Assembly: GCA_017656335.1 (NCBI GenBank)
Contig: JACDOA010000005.1
Coordinates: 1 to 64,000 of the forward strand
Length of the DNA stretch: 64,000 nucleotides
Direction of reading: 5' to 3'
From: Thermosipho sp. (in: thermotogales)
Lineage (GTDB): Bacteria; Thermotogota; Thermotogae; Thermotogales; Fervidobacteriaceae
In this document: one piece after another, positions 17,447 to 25,761 of the stretch
Position numbering within the stretch: position 1 is the first letter of the stretch
How the letters are laid out: every line of letters begins with the position of its first letter
The notes under the pieces: model-generated
Told to the model about the DNA's origin: nothing
The model's database searches: none
Seen by the model: the letters and a program-made list of their open reading frames with translations, nothing else
Program-made: the position numbers and the translations under genes

Positions 17447-19036
17447 ATGAATAAAATTTTAAAAAGTTCGAAAGTCATTTTTAAATATGGTGCCTTTTCG
17501 CTTCCATTTGTGAATTATCTTTTAAAAAACTCCAGTTCAAACATCTGGAATTCTTTCTTTTTGACACTTAAATACTCTTGGAAAGGTGATTACAAAAAAG
17601 CTATACACAAAATAGACAGTGCCGTGAAAAATTGCAGTTCAAAAACTGTGAAGTATTTTTTCCTGGCTAATAAACTTTCATTCTTGAAGAACATTGGACA
17701 GATAGATTCTAAACTGTACAAATATTTGAAGCGTGAATTACCACGGATGTCAAAAGCAGCAAGGAATAGTGTGATGAATATATTGATAAACATAGAAGCA
17801 AGTGGATTTGAACCAGTTAGACATATTAGATTATGGGGGAATAGATGTGAACTTAACAATACAACACTTGCCTTTTTACATCTTGCACAAGCACGGAGAC
17901 ATGCAAATCAGGGTAAATTGTCTTCCGCAACTCACCACTACATACAAGCGTACTGGTTATCAAAAAAAATCCCCCATCCATCTGGAATTGTTAGTTCTCT
18001 TAACGATCTTGCATGGGATATAAGAAATGTTCATCCATTCTTGGCTTATTCCATTTCACAAAAAGCAACTTTTTGGCTTGGATATTATCGTGAAACACCT
18101 GGAAATTTGTTTGGCACACTTGATACATTGTTTGTTATCGAAGAAAATCTTCATCTTCTTTCTATTTCACATACTGCAAAAATCATTACAACTTTATCTT
18201 ACCCAGAAAAATACGTAAAACTTTTTGAAAAATCGAAAAAACTTGTCCCAAATTATAACATCTCATCATACAAAAACACGAAAGAGCTCCGGGAATACCT
18301 TAGAAATATTATAAAATCTTATCGAAAAGAAAATGTTAGTATAAGAGGTTTATATGAAATACTTTCAGGAAAAACCAATAAAATACGGGGAAATACTTTA
18401 AAAAAGATAATCATTGGAAAAGAGCTAAATATTAAATCACACTTTCCAATTTACAATGAACTTTTGAAAATGGAACTAAGAAAAAATTTTAACAAAGCCA
18501 TAAAAGAAATAGAAAACATGTACTTGCTAGATAGAAAAAAGCTTTTTATAACTACATATATGTCTCAATTAAAGAGAAAAAAATTTTATCTTTCTAGAAA
18601 AGATAAATTTATGGAAGCATATGAATCACTTAAGAATATAGAAAAATTTAAAAGACTAATGGCAAAAAAATATACAACTATGGAATTTGCGGTAGATATG
18701 GTAAAAGCTCACCCATATATAGAAGGACGGAAACTAGTAGTGGGAAAAGCACTAAACAGAATGGGGATAAAAAGTTTAGAAAAATTTATCCAGATATATA
18801 TAGAATTTGATGAAAATGAAAGAAAATTAATAGACAGATTTCTAAGAAATTATGGAAGATATGAAGGAATAAACTTTGAAACAAAAGTAAAAGGTCCTGA
18901 ATGTGTGAAGGTATTCGCAAGAAAATTTCAGCTCAAAGTACAACCTACCTTTTTAGCTTACTGGTGTGAAGAGGATGGAAGAGTGAGAAGAAAACTTGAG
19001 AGAATTTTAAAAATGATAACAAGTTCTGAATTGTAA
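17447..19036 (+). CDS. Large helical-repeat protein of unknown function
   Basis: A 529-aa protein, almost entirely helical. The first 200 residues carry loosely repeated helix pairs (SWKGDYKKAIHKIDSAVKNC, then LAQARRHANQGKLSSATHHY) resembling TPR/SEL1-type repeats. The C-terminal half is strongly basic. There is no signal peptide and no catalytic motif. The start is fixed by AGGAG; TGGTATAAC at about 17418-17426 is an extended -10 promoter. Its GC content is a little higher than that of its neighbours, and an IS3 element begins 30 bp after its stop. I recognise no family; a scaffold or nucleic-acid-binding role would be a guess. Confidence 0.6.
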   Translation: MNKILKSSKVIFKYGAFSLPFVNYLLKNSSSNIWNSFFLTLKYSWKGDYKKAIHKIDSAVKNCSSKTVKYFFLANKLSFLKNIGQIDSKLYKYLKRELPRMSKAARNSVMNILINIEASGFEPVRHIRLWGNRCELNNTTLAFLHLAQARRHANQGKLSSATHHYIQAYWLSKKIPHPSGIVSSLNDLAWDIRNVHPFLAYSISQKATFWLGYYRETPGNLFGTLDTLFVIEENLHLLSISHTAKIITTLSYPEKYVKLFEKSKKLVPNYNISSYKNTKELREYLRNIIKSYRKENVSIRGLYEILSGKTNKIRGNTLKKIIIGKELNIKSHFPIYNELLKMELRKNFNKAIKEIENMYLLDRKKLFITTYMSQLKRKKFYLSRKDKFMEAYESLKNIEKFKRLMAKKYTTMEFAVDMVKAHPYIEGRKLVVGKALNRMGIKSLEKFIQIYIEFDENERKLIDRFLRNYGRYEGINFETKVKGPECVKVFARKFQLKVQPTFLAYWCEEDGRVRRKLERILKMITSSEL

Positions 19037-19080
19037 GTGTCAATATACAATTAGTCAATCTATACTGCACCCCTGAAGAA

Positions 19081-19356
19081 TTGGACAGAAAAAAGATGGC
19101 AATAATTCTGGAAGGTCTTCGTCGAGAAAAGAGTGTTTCTCAAATTTGCAGAGAACATGGGATTTCTCAAGCTCAATATTACAAATGGAGAGACAAGTTT
19201 CTTGAAGGTGCAAAAGAAGGATTGGAAAACGGAAAGAAATCCAGAGTTCAACAACTTGAAGAAAAAATTGAAGAACTTGAAAAGGTAATTGGTAAACAAA
19301 CCATAGTCATTGAGACATTAAAAAAAACTGTAATACATCCAGGAAACGGGAAATAG
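19081..19356 (+). CDS. IS3-family transposase OrfA
   Basis: 91 aa. The helix-turn-helix region is EKSVSQICREHGISQAQYYK, followed by the WRDKFLEGAKEGLENG motif and a leucine-zipper coiled coil (QLEEKIEELEKVIGKQ). This is the typical DNA-binding OrfA, normally joined to OrfB by -1 frameshifting. The real start may lie slightly upstream, in the terminal repeat region. Confidence 0.88.
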   Translation: MDRKKMAIILEGLRREKSVSQICREHGISQAQYYKWRDKFLEGAKEGLENGKKSRVQQLEEKIEELEKVIGKQTIVIETLKKTVIHPGNGK

Positions 19357-20193
19357 TATTATTGCTTGTTAATAAAGGATTTAGTATCTCAGAAGCGTTG
19401 AAATATTTGAAAATCAGCAGAAGTACATATTACTACAAGCCCAGAAAATACAGTAGAAAAACAGATGATGAAAAGATACTCAAGGAAATAGAAGAGCTCA
19501 AAAGAGAACATCCATACTGGGGATATCGTTGAATCTGGGCAATGTTGAGGAAAAAAAGGCAATAATATCATCAACCAAAAGAAGGTATACCGAATAATGA
19601 AAGAAAATGGATTACTTTTCAAAATTAAACACAAAAAAGCTTGTAGAACCATTCAAAAGAAAATAAAGCCAAATAGACATAGAGAGGTACTTGGAATAGA
19701 TATGACAAAGATACTCACAAGAGATGCAGGTTGGGTATATTATGTAGTAGTAGTAATAGATTGATATACAAGAGAAATACTTGGATCGGAAATAAGTCTT
19801 AGGTGTAGAACGGAAGAATGGTTAAAAGCTTTGAACAAAGCTTTAAATAATGGATATCCTAAAGGAGTACGAGGAAAAGAAGTAAAACTGGTAAGTGATA
19901 ATGGAAGTCAACCGACAAGCAGGAAGTTTTTGGAAGAATGTAATGTGTTGGGGATAAAGCAGATATTCACAAGCTACAACAATCCAAAAGGAAATGCAAA
20001 TACAGAAAGATATTTTAGAACATACAAAGAAGAAGTTGCATGGGTAATGGATAATCCAGGATATGAAGAGCTAATTGAAAAAACGAAGATGTTTGAGAGA
20101 TTTTACAAGGAAGAATATCCACACAGTGCGCTAGGATACAAGAGTCCAAAAGAGGTATTTGAAGAAACCTTGAGCTTACACAAAATTGCTTGA
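19357..20193 (+). pseudogene. IS3-family transposase OrfB, multiply interrupted
   Basis: A DDE integrase reading scattered over frames: ISEALKYLKISRSTYYYKPR, HPYWGYR, an in-frame TGA, IWAMLRKK, a frame change, VYRIMKENGLLFKIKHKK, LGIDMTKILTRDAGWVYYV, VIDx with TGA in place of Trp, YTREILG, and finally VKLVSDNGSQPTSRKF and NPKGNANTERYFRTYKEE. At least two stops and one frameshift make it dead. Confidence 0.9.
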
Positions 20194-20323
20194 TTTTTTG
20201 TCCAGTTTTTCGGGGTGCATTACAACTTACCTTTCTATCATCCTAACACATGCAACAAAAATGTTTTTTAAGCGTATGTAAGGAAAAATGTTATTCAGGG
20301 TTTAGTTGAATGAAATGTCCTTG

Positions 20324-20376
20324 GTTTTTATTTTTTCACCAACCTTGTTAACCTCGCTAATTTTCGTTAATTATAA
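20324..20376. repeat. Array A: 9-bp periodic TTGTTAACC-type repeat upstream of the Orc-like ATPase
   Basis: After TTTTATTTTTTCACCAAC come imperfect 9-bp units CTTGTTAAC, CTCGCTAAT, TTTCGTTAA. The same block, including the TTTTTCACCAACCTTG lead, is repeated downstream of the ATPase gene at 21781-21843. It follows the IS3 end by about 100 bp. Confidence 0.75.
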
Positions 20377-20437
20377 GATTCTTTGTTGCTAACGCTCTTC
20401 GAAATAATGTAGAGATAGAATGCTAACATTTGCCAAA

Positions 20438-20482
20438 TTGTCGAAAGCTGTCAAAATTTGTCGAGCTTGTCGATGGTGTCGA
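20438..20482. repeat. Array B: TGTCGA periodic repeat overlapping the ATPase promoter
   Basis: Five TGTCGA/TGTCAA units are spaced 9-10 bp apart (TTGTCGAAAGC, TGTCAAAATT, TGTCGAGCT, TGTCGATGG, TGTCGA). A 45-bp copy with two mismatches follows the gene at 21684. One unit supplies a TTGTCG -35 box (20467) 16 bp before a perfect TATAAT (20489-20494), so the array sits in the promoter. Confidence 0.8.
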
Positions 20483-20526
20483 ATATGTTATAATTTGTTT
20501 GAAGATATAGATTAGGAGGTGGCTTT

Positions 20527-21678
20527 ATGGGACTCGCTAAAGTTATTGAACACTTAACAGACAAACCTCTTGGACCAACGCAAGAGAACTTATTAGTTAA
20601 CCGAACAAATGAAATAAAAAATTTAAATAATATTATAAAATACCATCCACTTGGTATTTTTGGAGTTTCTGGAGAAACCGGCATAGGAAAAACAACTGTT
20701 CTCAATTTCATTAAATGTGAAAATGTTTTTTCTAAACGTATCACATTAACATTTAGAGAATCTGCCGAAAGTATATTATACGATCTTCTTTACAACCTAT
20801 CTAAAAACCTGGAAAGTGACAAAGAGCTATCAAATCTTGCAAAAGAAACTAAGGAATGGGTAATTGAAGAAGTTTCCACGATAAAAGGCTTTTCCCTTGG
20901 TATAAGTCTATATGGTTCCGCAAATAAAAGTTCCCAAAAAAGTATAACGCCAAGATTCAACTTTTTTGCTGCAAAAGAAAAACTGGGAAAATTACTCAGA
21001 AAAATAGTGTCTGTAAAAGGAAAATTTGCTCTTATCATAGATGAATTAGATAAAGAATCCAAGGATGACACTCTTTTAATAGTTGATGCTTTGAAAAATG
21101 AATTATTATACGAAAATATAATTATAATAATGACTCTTCCTTATTCCATATACAGGGAATACAAACTTGATCGTTTAAGATTAAATGAATCTGGAAATCT
21201 GGAAAATATTTTCAAAGATATAATTTTTCTAGAAGAACTAACAAACAGCGATATAAAAGAATTGCTTTTAAGAAGAATTCATAAATTCTTGGATGTTATT
21301 CCTGTAGACTCTCTTGAACCAATAATAGAATTTTCCGATGGAAATCCAAGAGATGCTTTATGGATATTTTCCAAAATTATCTTTGACAACATAGACAAAA
21401 AAATTTTAAGAAAAGAAGATGCAATACTTAGCATAAAGAAAATAACCAAAGAATACCTCGGCGAATTAAACTTCACAACACTTCAAACAAAGGCTTTTGA
21501 ATTATTAAAAGATTTTTCTTCAGGAACTAAAGATGAATTACTAACTCTTCTACAACAAAACAACATAAAACGAACAACAGCATATTCTATATTAAACACA
21601 TTTATAGAGCGAAAAATACTTATCCCAAGAAAAGAAAATTTAACACTCTCAGGAAAATACAAATTTTTCAATCCATAA
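20527..21678 (+). CDS. Orc1/Cdc6-like AAA+ ATPase with winged helix
   Basis: A 383-aa protein. The N-terminal lead NRTNEIKNLNNII is followed by Walker A SGETGIGKTT (residues 48-57), Walker B FALIIDELDKES, a sensor-1-like IIIMTLPYS, the sensor-2/lid region DGNPRDALWIFSKI, and a C-terminal wHTH (TTLQTKAFELLKDFSSGTKD). The architecture resembles archaeal-style Orc/Cdc6 or ATPase_2/KAP-type regulators rather than bacterial DnaA. RBS AGGAGGTGG gives a firm start. It is flanked on both sides by the same two periodic repeat arrays, which suggests it binds them as autoregulator, partition or origin-type factor. That is an inference. Confidence 0.65.
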   Translation: MGLAKVIEHLTDKPLGPTQENLLVNRTNEIKNLNNIIKYHPLGIFGVSGETGIGKTTVLNFIKCENVFSKRITLTFRESAESILYDLLYNLSKNLESDKELSNLAKETKEWVIEEVSTIKGFSLGISLYGSANKSSQKSITPRFNFFAAKEKLGKLLRKIVSVKGKFALIIDELDKESKDDTLLIVDALKNELLYENIIIIMTLPYSIYREYKLDRLRLNESGNLENIFKDIIFLEELTNSDIKELLLRRIHKFLDVIPVDSLEPIIEFSDGNPRDALWIFSKIIFDNIDKKILRKEDAILSIKKITKEYLGELNFTTLQTKAFELLKDFSSGTKDELLTLLQQNNIKRTTAYSILNTFIERKILIPRKENLTLSGKYKFFNP

Positions 21679-21683
21679 CACTT

Positions 21684-21728
21684 TTGTCGAAAGCTGTCAA
21701 GATTTGTCGAGCTTGTCGACGGTGTCGA
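21684..21728. repeat. Array B': second copy of the TGTCGA array, after the gene
   Basis: 43 of 45 positions match the array at 20438-20482, in the same orientation. It begins 6 bp after the ATPase stop codon. Confidence 0.85.
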
Positions 21729-21780
21729 GGTTATAACCATTATGTCATCTTGAACAAACGTAGAGAGTCTTTATCCATAT

Positions 21781-21843
21781 TTTTTTATTTTTTCACCAAC
21801 CTTGCCAATCTCGCTAACTCTTGTTACCACTCGTTAATAATAA
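21781..21843. repeat. Array A': second copy of the CTTGTTAAC-type array
   Basis: It shares the TTTTTCACCAACCTTG lead and then 9-bp units CTTGCCAAT, CTCGCTAAC, TCTTGTTAC, CACTCGTTAA with array A at 20324, in the same orientation. Confidence 0.75.
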
Positions 21844-21899
21844 TTTCAAATACTAAAACATTAATTTATCCAAATATCTTTTAAGTTTTTCTATTTTCA

Positions 21900-22290
21900 A
21901 GAAAAATTAATCAAATTGTTTAAGCTAAACAATAGTATATTCTTACTAGCTTTTGGAAAATTAATAACCCCATCAGTAAAGCCATTTTTCGAAAAATATA
22001 CATAAAATCTTGTTTTTAAAATCAAATAAAGCACTTTTATCTATTAATTTTTCTACAACAGTCATATCAATCAGACCATTTTTCCATTTACATTCTCCAA
22101 AAATAATATTTTCCTTGTCATAGACAACCATATCTATTTCTGCTTCTTTTCTTTTTACAGAATTATTCCTCCACTATCTTCCTATTTTTTCGAAAACAAA
22201 AGGTAATCTCCCTTTTTTATCCACTTCTTTTAAATATTTAAAAGATGTATCTTTATCACTTGCTATTAGTACATTTTTATCTTTTCAATT
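21900..22290 (-). pseudogene. C-terminal remnant of a third DUF234 ATPase
   Basis: The minus strand reads VDKKGRLPFVFEKIGR, a TAG, WRNNSVKRKEAEIDMVVYD, KENIIFGECKWKNGLIDMTV and an end resembling DKSALFDFKNKILCIFFEK. This is the nuclease-like C-terminal domain of the family found intact at 7446 and 13648. The ATPase half is gone. Confidence 0.8.
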
Positions 22291-22299
22291 TCCTTTATA

Positions 22300-22550
22300 A
22301 ATGGATATGAATATTCAAATAAAAAACCTTACCCCCATTAAAGTCAAAAATTAGGGGTTGAGTTTTTCTATACACGATCTCCAAATTCTGGAAGCTTTTA
22401 AGTAAGTTTTTTCATACAGTTCAAGCTTGAATTTTTTATTGGGTAAAAGAAAAAAATCAAAATCCAGGGATAGTGTATGATTGTATTTTAAAAGGAGTGA
22501 TGTTCAATCAACAAGATAAAACTCATGGAAAATATCTAGTTCCAGTATCT
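22300..22550 (+). other. Possible 5' end of a lost insertion sequence
   Basis: After a non-coding lead with a short inverted repeat (ACCCCCATTAA..TTAGGGGTT), a strong RBS (AAAGGAG) precedes MFNQQDKTHGKYLVPVSF. The peptide stops being sensible where it meets the C-terminus of the oppositely oriented 22523 reading frame. A truncated transposase start is plausible; the family is uncertain. Confidence 0.25.
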
Positions 22551-22798
22551 TTTCTAAAACTTCCCTTTGCTTCGAGATTAATCTGTTCATCAGAAACCTC
22601 CAGAATCAGCTGCCAATAGCTCTTATCCCTTCCATGAAATCTATGGGAATTTCTTAGAAAAATCCTCCTTAACTCACTCTTTCCACATATCTTTAAAAGT
22701 TCCTTTATATCTTCAATGTTTCCAAATATCATTTTCCTTATTATAGTTTCATTCCCTCTACAATTATCCCACACGAAATTCATATCAATCATCTCCAA
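22523..22798 (-). pseudogene. DUF6922-like fragment (relative of AbiEii-partner proteins)
   Basis: The 91-aa frame has NETIIRKMIFGNIEDIKELL, KICGKSELRRIFLRNSHRFH and RDKSYWQLILEV, a pattern of the small proteins encoded beside AbiEii-type nucleotidyltransferase toxins. No toxin gene is present. The last 10-15 residues are antisense to the putative IS start, so the original C-terminus has been replaced. Family call from memory of the pattern only. Confidence 0.4.
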
Positions 22799-22951
22799 TC
22801 AATATCATATAACAAATTCTAACATTTTTTCGATAATTTTCCTGACACTTTTTAAGTTCGTTCCTTATTACGCCAAAGACAAGTTTCATTGCCAACTTTA
22901 TTACTTACTCGTTTTTCTCAAATAAATTAAAAAAATTACAGGACAAAAGGT

Positions 22952-23001
22952 TTGTCACAGTTGTCACATTTTGTAGACAATCGTCACATAAGTCACAAAC
23001 A
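22952..23001. repeat. B-type array: periodic TTGTCACA repeat
   Basis: TTGTCACAG, TTGTCACATT, TTGTAGACAA, TCGTCACATA, AGTCACAAAC give 9-10 bp periodicity like array B, with the core changed from TGTCGA to TGTCACA. It lies upstream of the 22523 gene on the minus strand. Confidence 0.6.
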
Positions 23002-23097
23002 ATATAATGCGGTTTATTCCTTTCGTTGGCATTCCGCAAAAAGCAAAGAAAATATCGCACAATCGAAACGAAGCGAAAGCAAAGCATCTTATTTTTC

Positions 23098-23136
23098 AGT
23101 AGCTTAGCCAACTTTGCTAGTTCTTGCTAAATAACA
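23098..23136. repeat. A-type array: periodic CTTAGCCAA repeat
   Basis: CTTAGCCAA, CTTTGCTAG, TTCTTGCTA are imperfect 9-bp units like array A. They sit just after the end of a decayed minus-strand gene. Confidence 0.5.
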
Positions 23137-23493
23137 TCTTCCAAACTAACTAATTTTGCTCTATATAAAATATAACTGTAATACTTATCAAGCATCAGGA
23201 TAGTAACAATTGTTTTTGCAATATCAATAATGTCATATACTTGCAATGTTTACCTTTTAAACAAAGGGACACAAATTTTATCCACTTCCATAAGCCATTT
23301 AACTACAAGTTTCTCCATTCTCTTTCCTTCTTAAAATTTTCCGCACGTTGCCAGTTGCACGTATATAAATATATCCTACGTAGTATTCTGGTTTTGACAA
23401 TAACTTATGCCTATGTATAATAAACGTTGCACAAAAAACCTTAATGATAGGAGTTTTCCAAAATGATACAACGCTGCTGAAGTTAATTTTCAC
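23137..23493 (-). pseudogene. Decayed gene, family not recognised
   Basis: Coding-looking pieces lie in different frames: TPIIKVFCATFIIHRHKLL and EYYVGYIYIRATGNVRKILR, then MEKLVVKWLMEVDKICVPLF, a stop, and VYDIIDIAKTIVTILMLDKY, YSYILYRAKLVSLEDVI. At least one frameshift and one stop are present. The stretch 22802-22951 shows nothing I can support. Confidence 0.35.
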
Positions 23494-23656
23494 AACCTTG
23501 TTTGATATTTACAAAAAATGGTTGCTCGGAAAAGATATTTAATTACATGCTCTTAACCTATTTATGATTGATACAATGCTTTTTGCAACTCGTTGTTAAA
23601 CCAGAAAATTCAATATTCATCTTCATTTTTAAAGAGTTTATTTCAAATTTATTTAA

Positions 23657-23735
23657 AAACCTTTTTGGTAATTTCCTTTAACCTTTTTTCCACCAGCTTT
23701 ATGAAAGACTCGTTGTATTTCCCTCAGAAACTTTC
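23657..23735. repeat. Repeat R1 downstream of the Gabija operon (pairs with 29874-29950)
   Basis: AACCTTTTTGGTAATTTC through CAGAAACTTTCGTT aligns over about 78 bp, at roughly 75% identity by eye, with 29874-29950 in the same orientation. The two copies bracket the Gabija and HEPN genes. The rest of 23494-23867 shows nothing further. Confidence 0.5.
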
Positions 23736-23867
23736 GTTTAAAATATGCTTTTTTCATCATCCAAGAAAAACAGGGAGAGAGTCTATAATAATTTTGAAAT
23801 CTTCAAATGCTTAATTTTTTAATTTTTCTAAAAGAACATCATAAAATTTTTCAATAATACTTTTGAA

Positions 23868-25757
23868 TTATAAATAGCTAAATTCAATCAAAAGTTCTAT
23901 CATTTTACAATTATTAATTTCGTCTTTGTATTTCTCAATTGTATCTTTATGTATAGCAATACAAAGTAACTTTTTTGGACGACTCATACCCACATATGTT
24001 ATTTTTAATGTTCTCTCCAATATTCTATTTCTATTACCTTTATCTCCTTTAAAATATTCCAAAATTCTTTCAATATCTGTTTTCCTATTATAATAGGTTT
24101 CTAAATACAACGTAGCAGTATGAGTTTCACCTTTTACTCCATGAACAGTATCAATAACTATTTTTACGCCATTCCTAGTATATTCATTTTTTTCATTTTT
24201 CCTTACAAATACTAGCTTTTCTATGTGCTCTTTAAGTATTTTTCTAAAACTCTCAACTTCTAAAACACTAAGTCGTTTAAAAAGTCCTTCATTGATAAAG
24301 TTATGAATTTCCTCAACTATATTTTCATTAGTGTTCACGTATTTTAAATACCAATTTATACAATTTCTTCTTAATTGAGTATAAAATTTATTATAATCTT
24401 CTTCCAGAAAATATATTACATTTTTCTTGCTAATATCATTAAAAACACTACTATTGTCTTTTAAAAAATCCATAATACTATTTATTATGGCATCAAATAT
24501 GTCTACAACTTTGTTACTTTTCATAAAAGCATACGTGCTTTTGTTAAATTCAGGGTAATATGACTTTATTGATAATTTTTTATCATCATTAGTACTTTTT
24601 CTCCAACCAATTGCTTTAAAAATTCCCTTTTCTTTTTCAAATTTATGCTCCTCTATTAAATCGACAAATTTATCAAGGACTTTATCAATGGTGTTATTAT
24701 CAAAAATAATAATGTGTGGCTTAAAAGAATCAACTTTATCATTTCCTTTTATTTCAATCCCATTTCTTGTTTTCAATTGATTTACAAAAAAAGCTATATT
24801 TTTACCAAATCTTTTACTCGATGATATATACATCGGCTTCTCTTTTACTTCCCAATCTATATCTATACTGTCATCTTCATCATTAAAAATAGCCTGATTT
24901 GGATCACCAAATTTTTGAACAATAATTTTTTTATCATCAAATATTTTATTCAGCACATCAATTTGATAGCTTCTCGTATCCTGCATCTCATCAATATAAA
25001 CATACTTGAATCTATTCATAAAATATTTCTTCAGCATTGGAAATTTATCTATATATGCGTTGGCAAAAGTATAAGCTAATTTGTATTTTAAAATTCCTTC
25101 TTCTTTTATTACCTTTTCCCACAAAAGTTCTTTTGCTTGTTTATATGCTGGTTTATCCTTATTTTTTAAAATAGTTTTTTTATTAAGCATAAACTCTATA
25201 TCATTATTTTCTTTTATTCTAATGTCTATTTCTTTCAAAGCATCTATTTTCTTTTGAAATGTTTTTTTGGTTTTATTTTCAAGAAACCACGATAGCTCCC
25301 TATATTTTTTTTGATCAAAATGATTTTTTATTGCTTTTTTATACATTATGTCATCTATAGCTCTTAAATTCTTTTTAAACATATGCTTATACATAGGTAT
25401 CGCTAAAAATTTATCCACAAACTTTTGAATAGTTCCAAAAAAATTGGGATAATCAAATAATATTTTACTTTTCTCTCCCAATTTATTTCTAATTTCATTG
25501 ATAGCAACATTTGTATGAGTCAATACACAAATACCTTTTCTATCAGGAAAAGGTATCTTATTTAATAGTATTATTAATTTTGCCAACAAAACTGTGGTTT
25601 TACCACTTCCGGGTGCAGCCACTATATCAACAGACCTATCAAAACATTTTATTATTTTCCTTTCTTCCTCTCCAAAATATCTATCACGTGGAAGCAGTAT
25701 TTTTTCAATATTATTTATTTCTTCATCACTAACAATAACAATTTTCCTATTAGTCAT
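23868..25757 (-). CDS. gajB: Gabija GajB: UvrD/Rep-like superfamily 1 helicase
   Basis: About 629 aa. SF1 helicase motifs in order: Walker A VAAPGSGKTT, motif Ia LTHTNVAINEI, Walker B YVYIDEMQDTRSYQ, motif III KFGDPNQAIF, motif V DTVHGVKGETHTATL and motif VI ITYVGMSRPKKLL. ATG 25757 is preferred over the ORF-track TTG because AAGGTGA sits 8 nt before it, inside the last codons of gajA; the genes are then 4 bp apart. In Gabija, GajB senses or uses nucleotides and works with the GajA nuclease in a large complex that cuts phage DNA. It is longer than the first described GajB (about 500 aa). Confidence 0.88.
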   Translation of the reverse strand: MTNRKIVIVSDEEINNIEKILLPRDRYFGEEERKIIKCFDRSVDIVAAPGSGKTTVLLAKLIILLNKIPFPDRKGICVLTHTNVAINEIRNKLGEKSKILFDYPNFFGTIQKFVDKFLAIPMYKHMFKKNLRAIDDIMYKKAIKNHFDQKKYRELSWFLENKTKKTFQKKIDALKEIDIRIKENNDIEFMLNKKTILKNKDKPAYKQAKELLWEKVIKEEGILKYKLAYTFANAYIDKFPMLKKYFMNRFKYVYIDEMQDTRSYQIDVLNKIFDDKKIIVQKFGDPNQAIFNDEDDSIDIDWEVKEKPMYISSSKRFGKNIAFFVNQLKTRNGIEIKGNDKVDSFKPHIIIFDNNTIDKVLDKFVDLIEEHKFEKEKGIFKAIGWRKSTNDDKKLSIKSYYPEFNKSTYAFMKSNKVVDIFDAIINSIMDFLKDNSSVFNDISKKNVIYFLEEDYNKFYTQLRRNCINWYLKYVNTNENIVEEIHNFINEGLFKRLSVLEVESFRKILKEHIEKLVFVRKNEKNEYTRNGVKIVIDTVHGVKGETHTATLYLETYYNRKTDIERILEYFKGDKGNRNRILERTLKITYVGMSRPKKLLCIAIHKDTIEKYKDEINNCKMIELLIEFSYL

Positions 25758-25761
25758 ATAT

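Larger units (their letters stand above)
19066..20219 (+). mobile_element. IS3-family insertion sequence, degenerate
   Basis: The ends are inverted repeats beginning TGCACCCC and sharing TGGACA, at 19066 and 20219. Inside are an intact orfA and a broken orfB. A truncated relative lies at 6303. It cannot move by itself because orfB is dead. Confidence 0.9.

Noticed and set aside
22523-22798. A working AbiE-type toxin-antitoxin system
   Set aside because: Only a truncated partner-like fragment is present; no nucleotidyltransferase toxin frame was found on either side.
20438-23136. CRISPR array
   Set aside because: The repeats here have 9-10 bp period and no unique spacers, and no cas genes are in the window.
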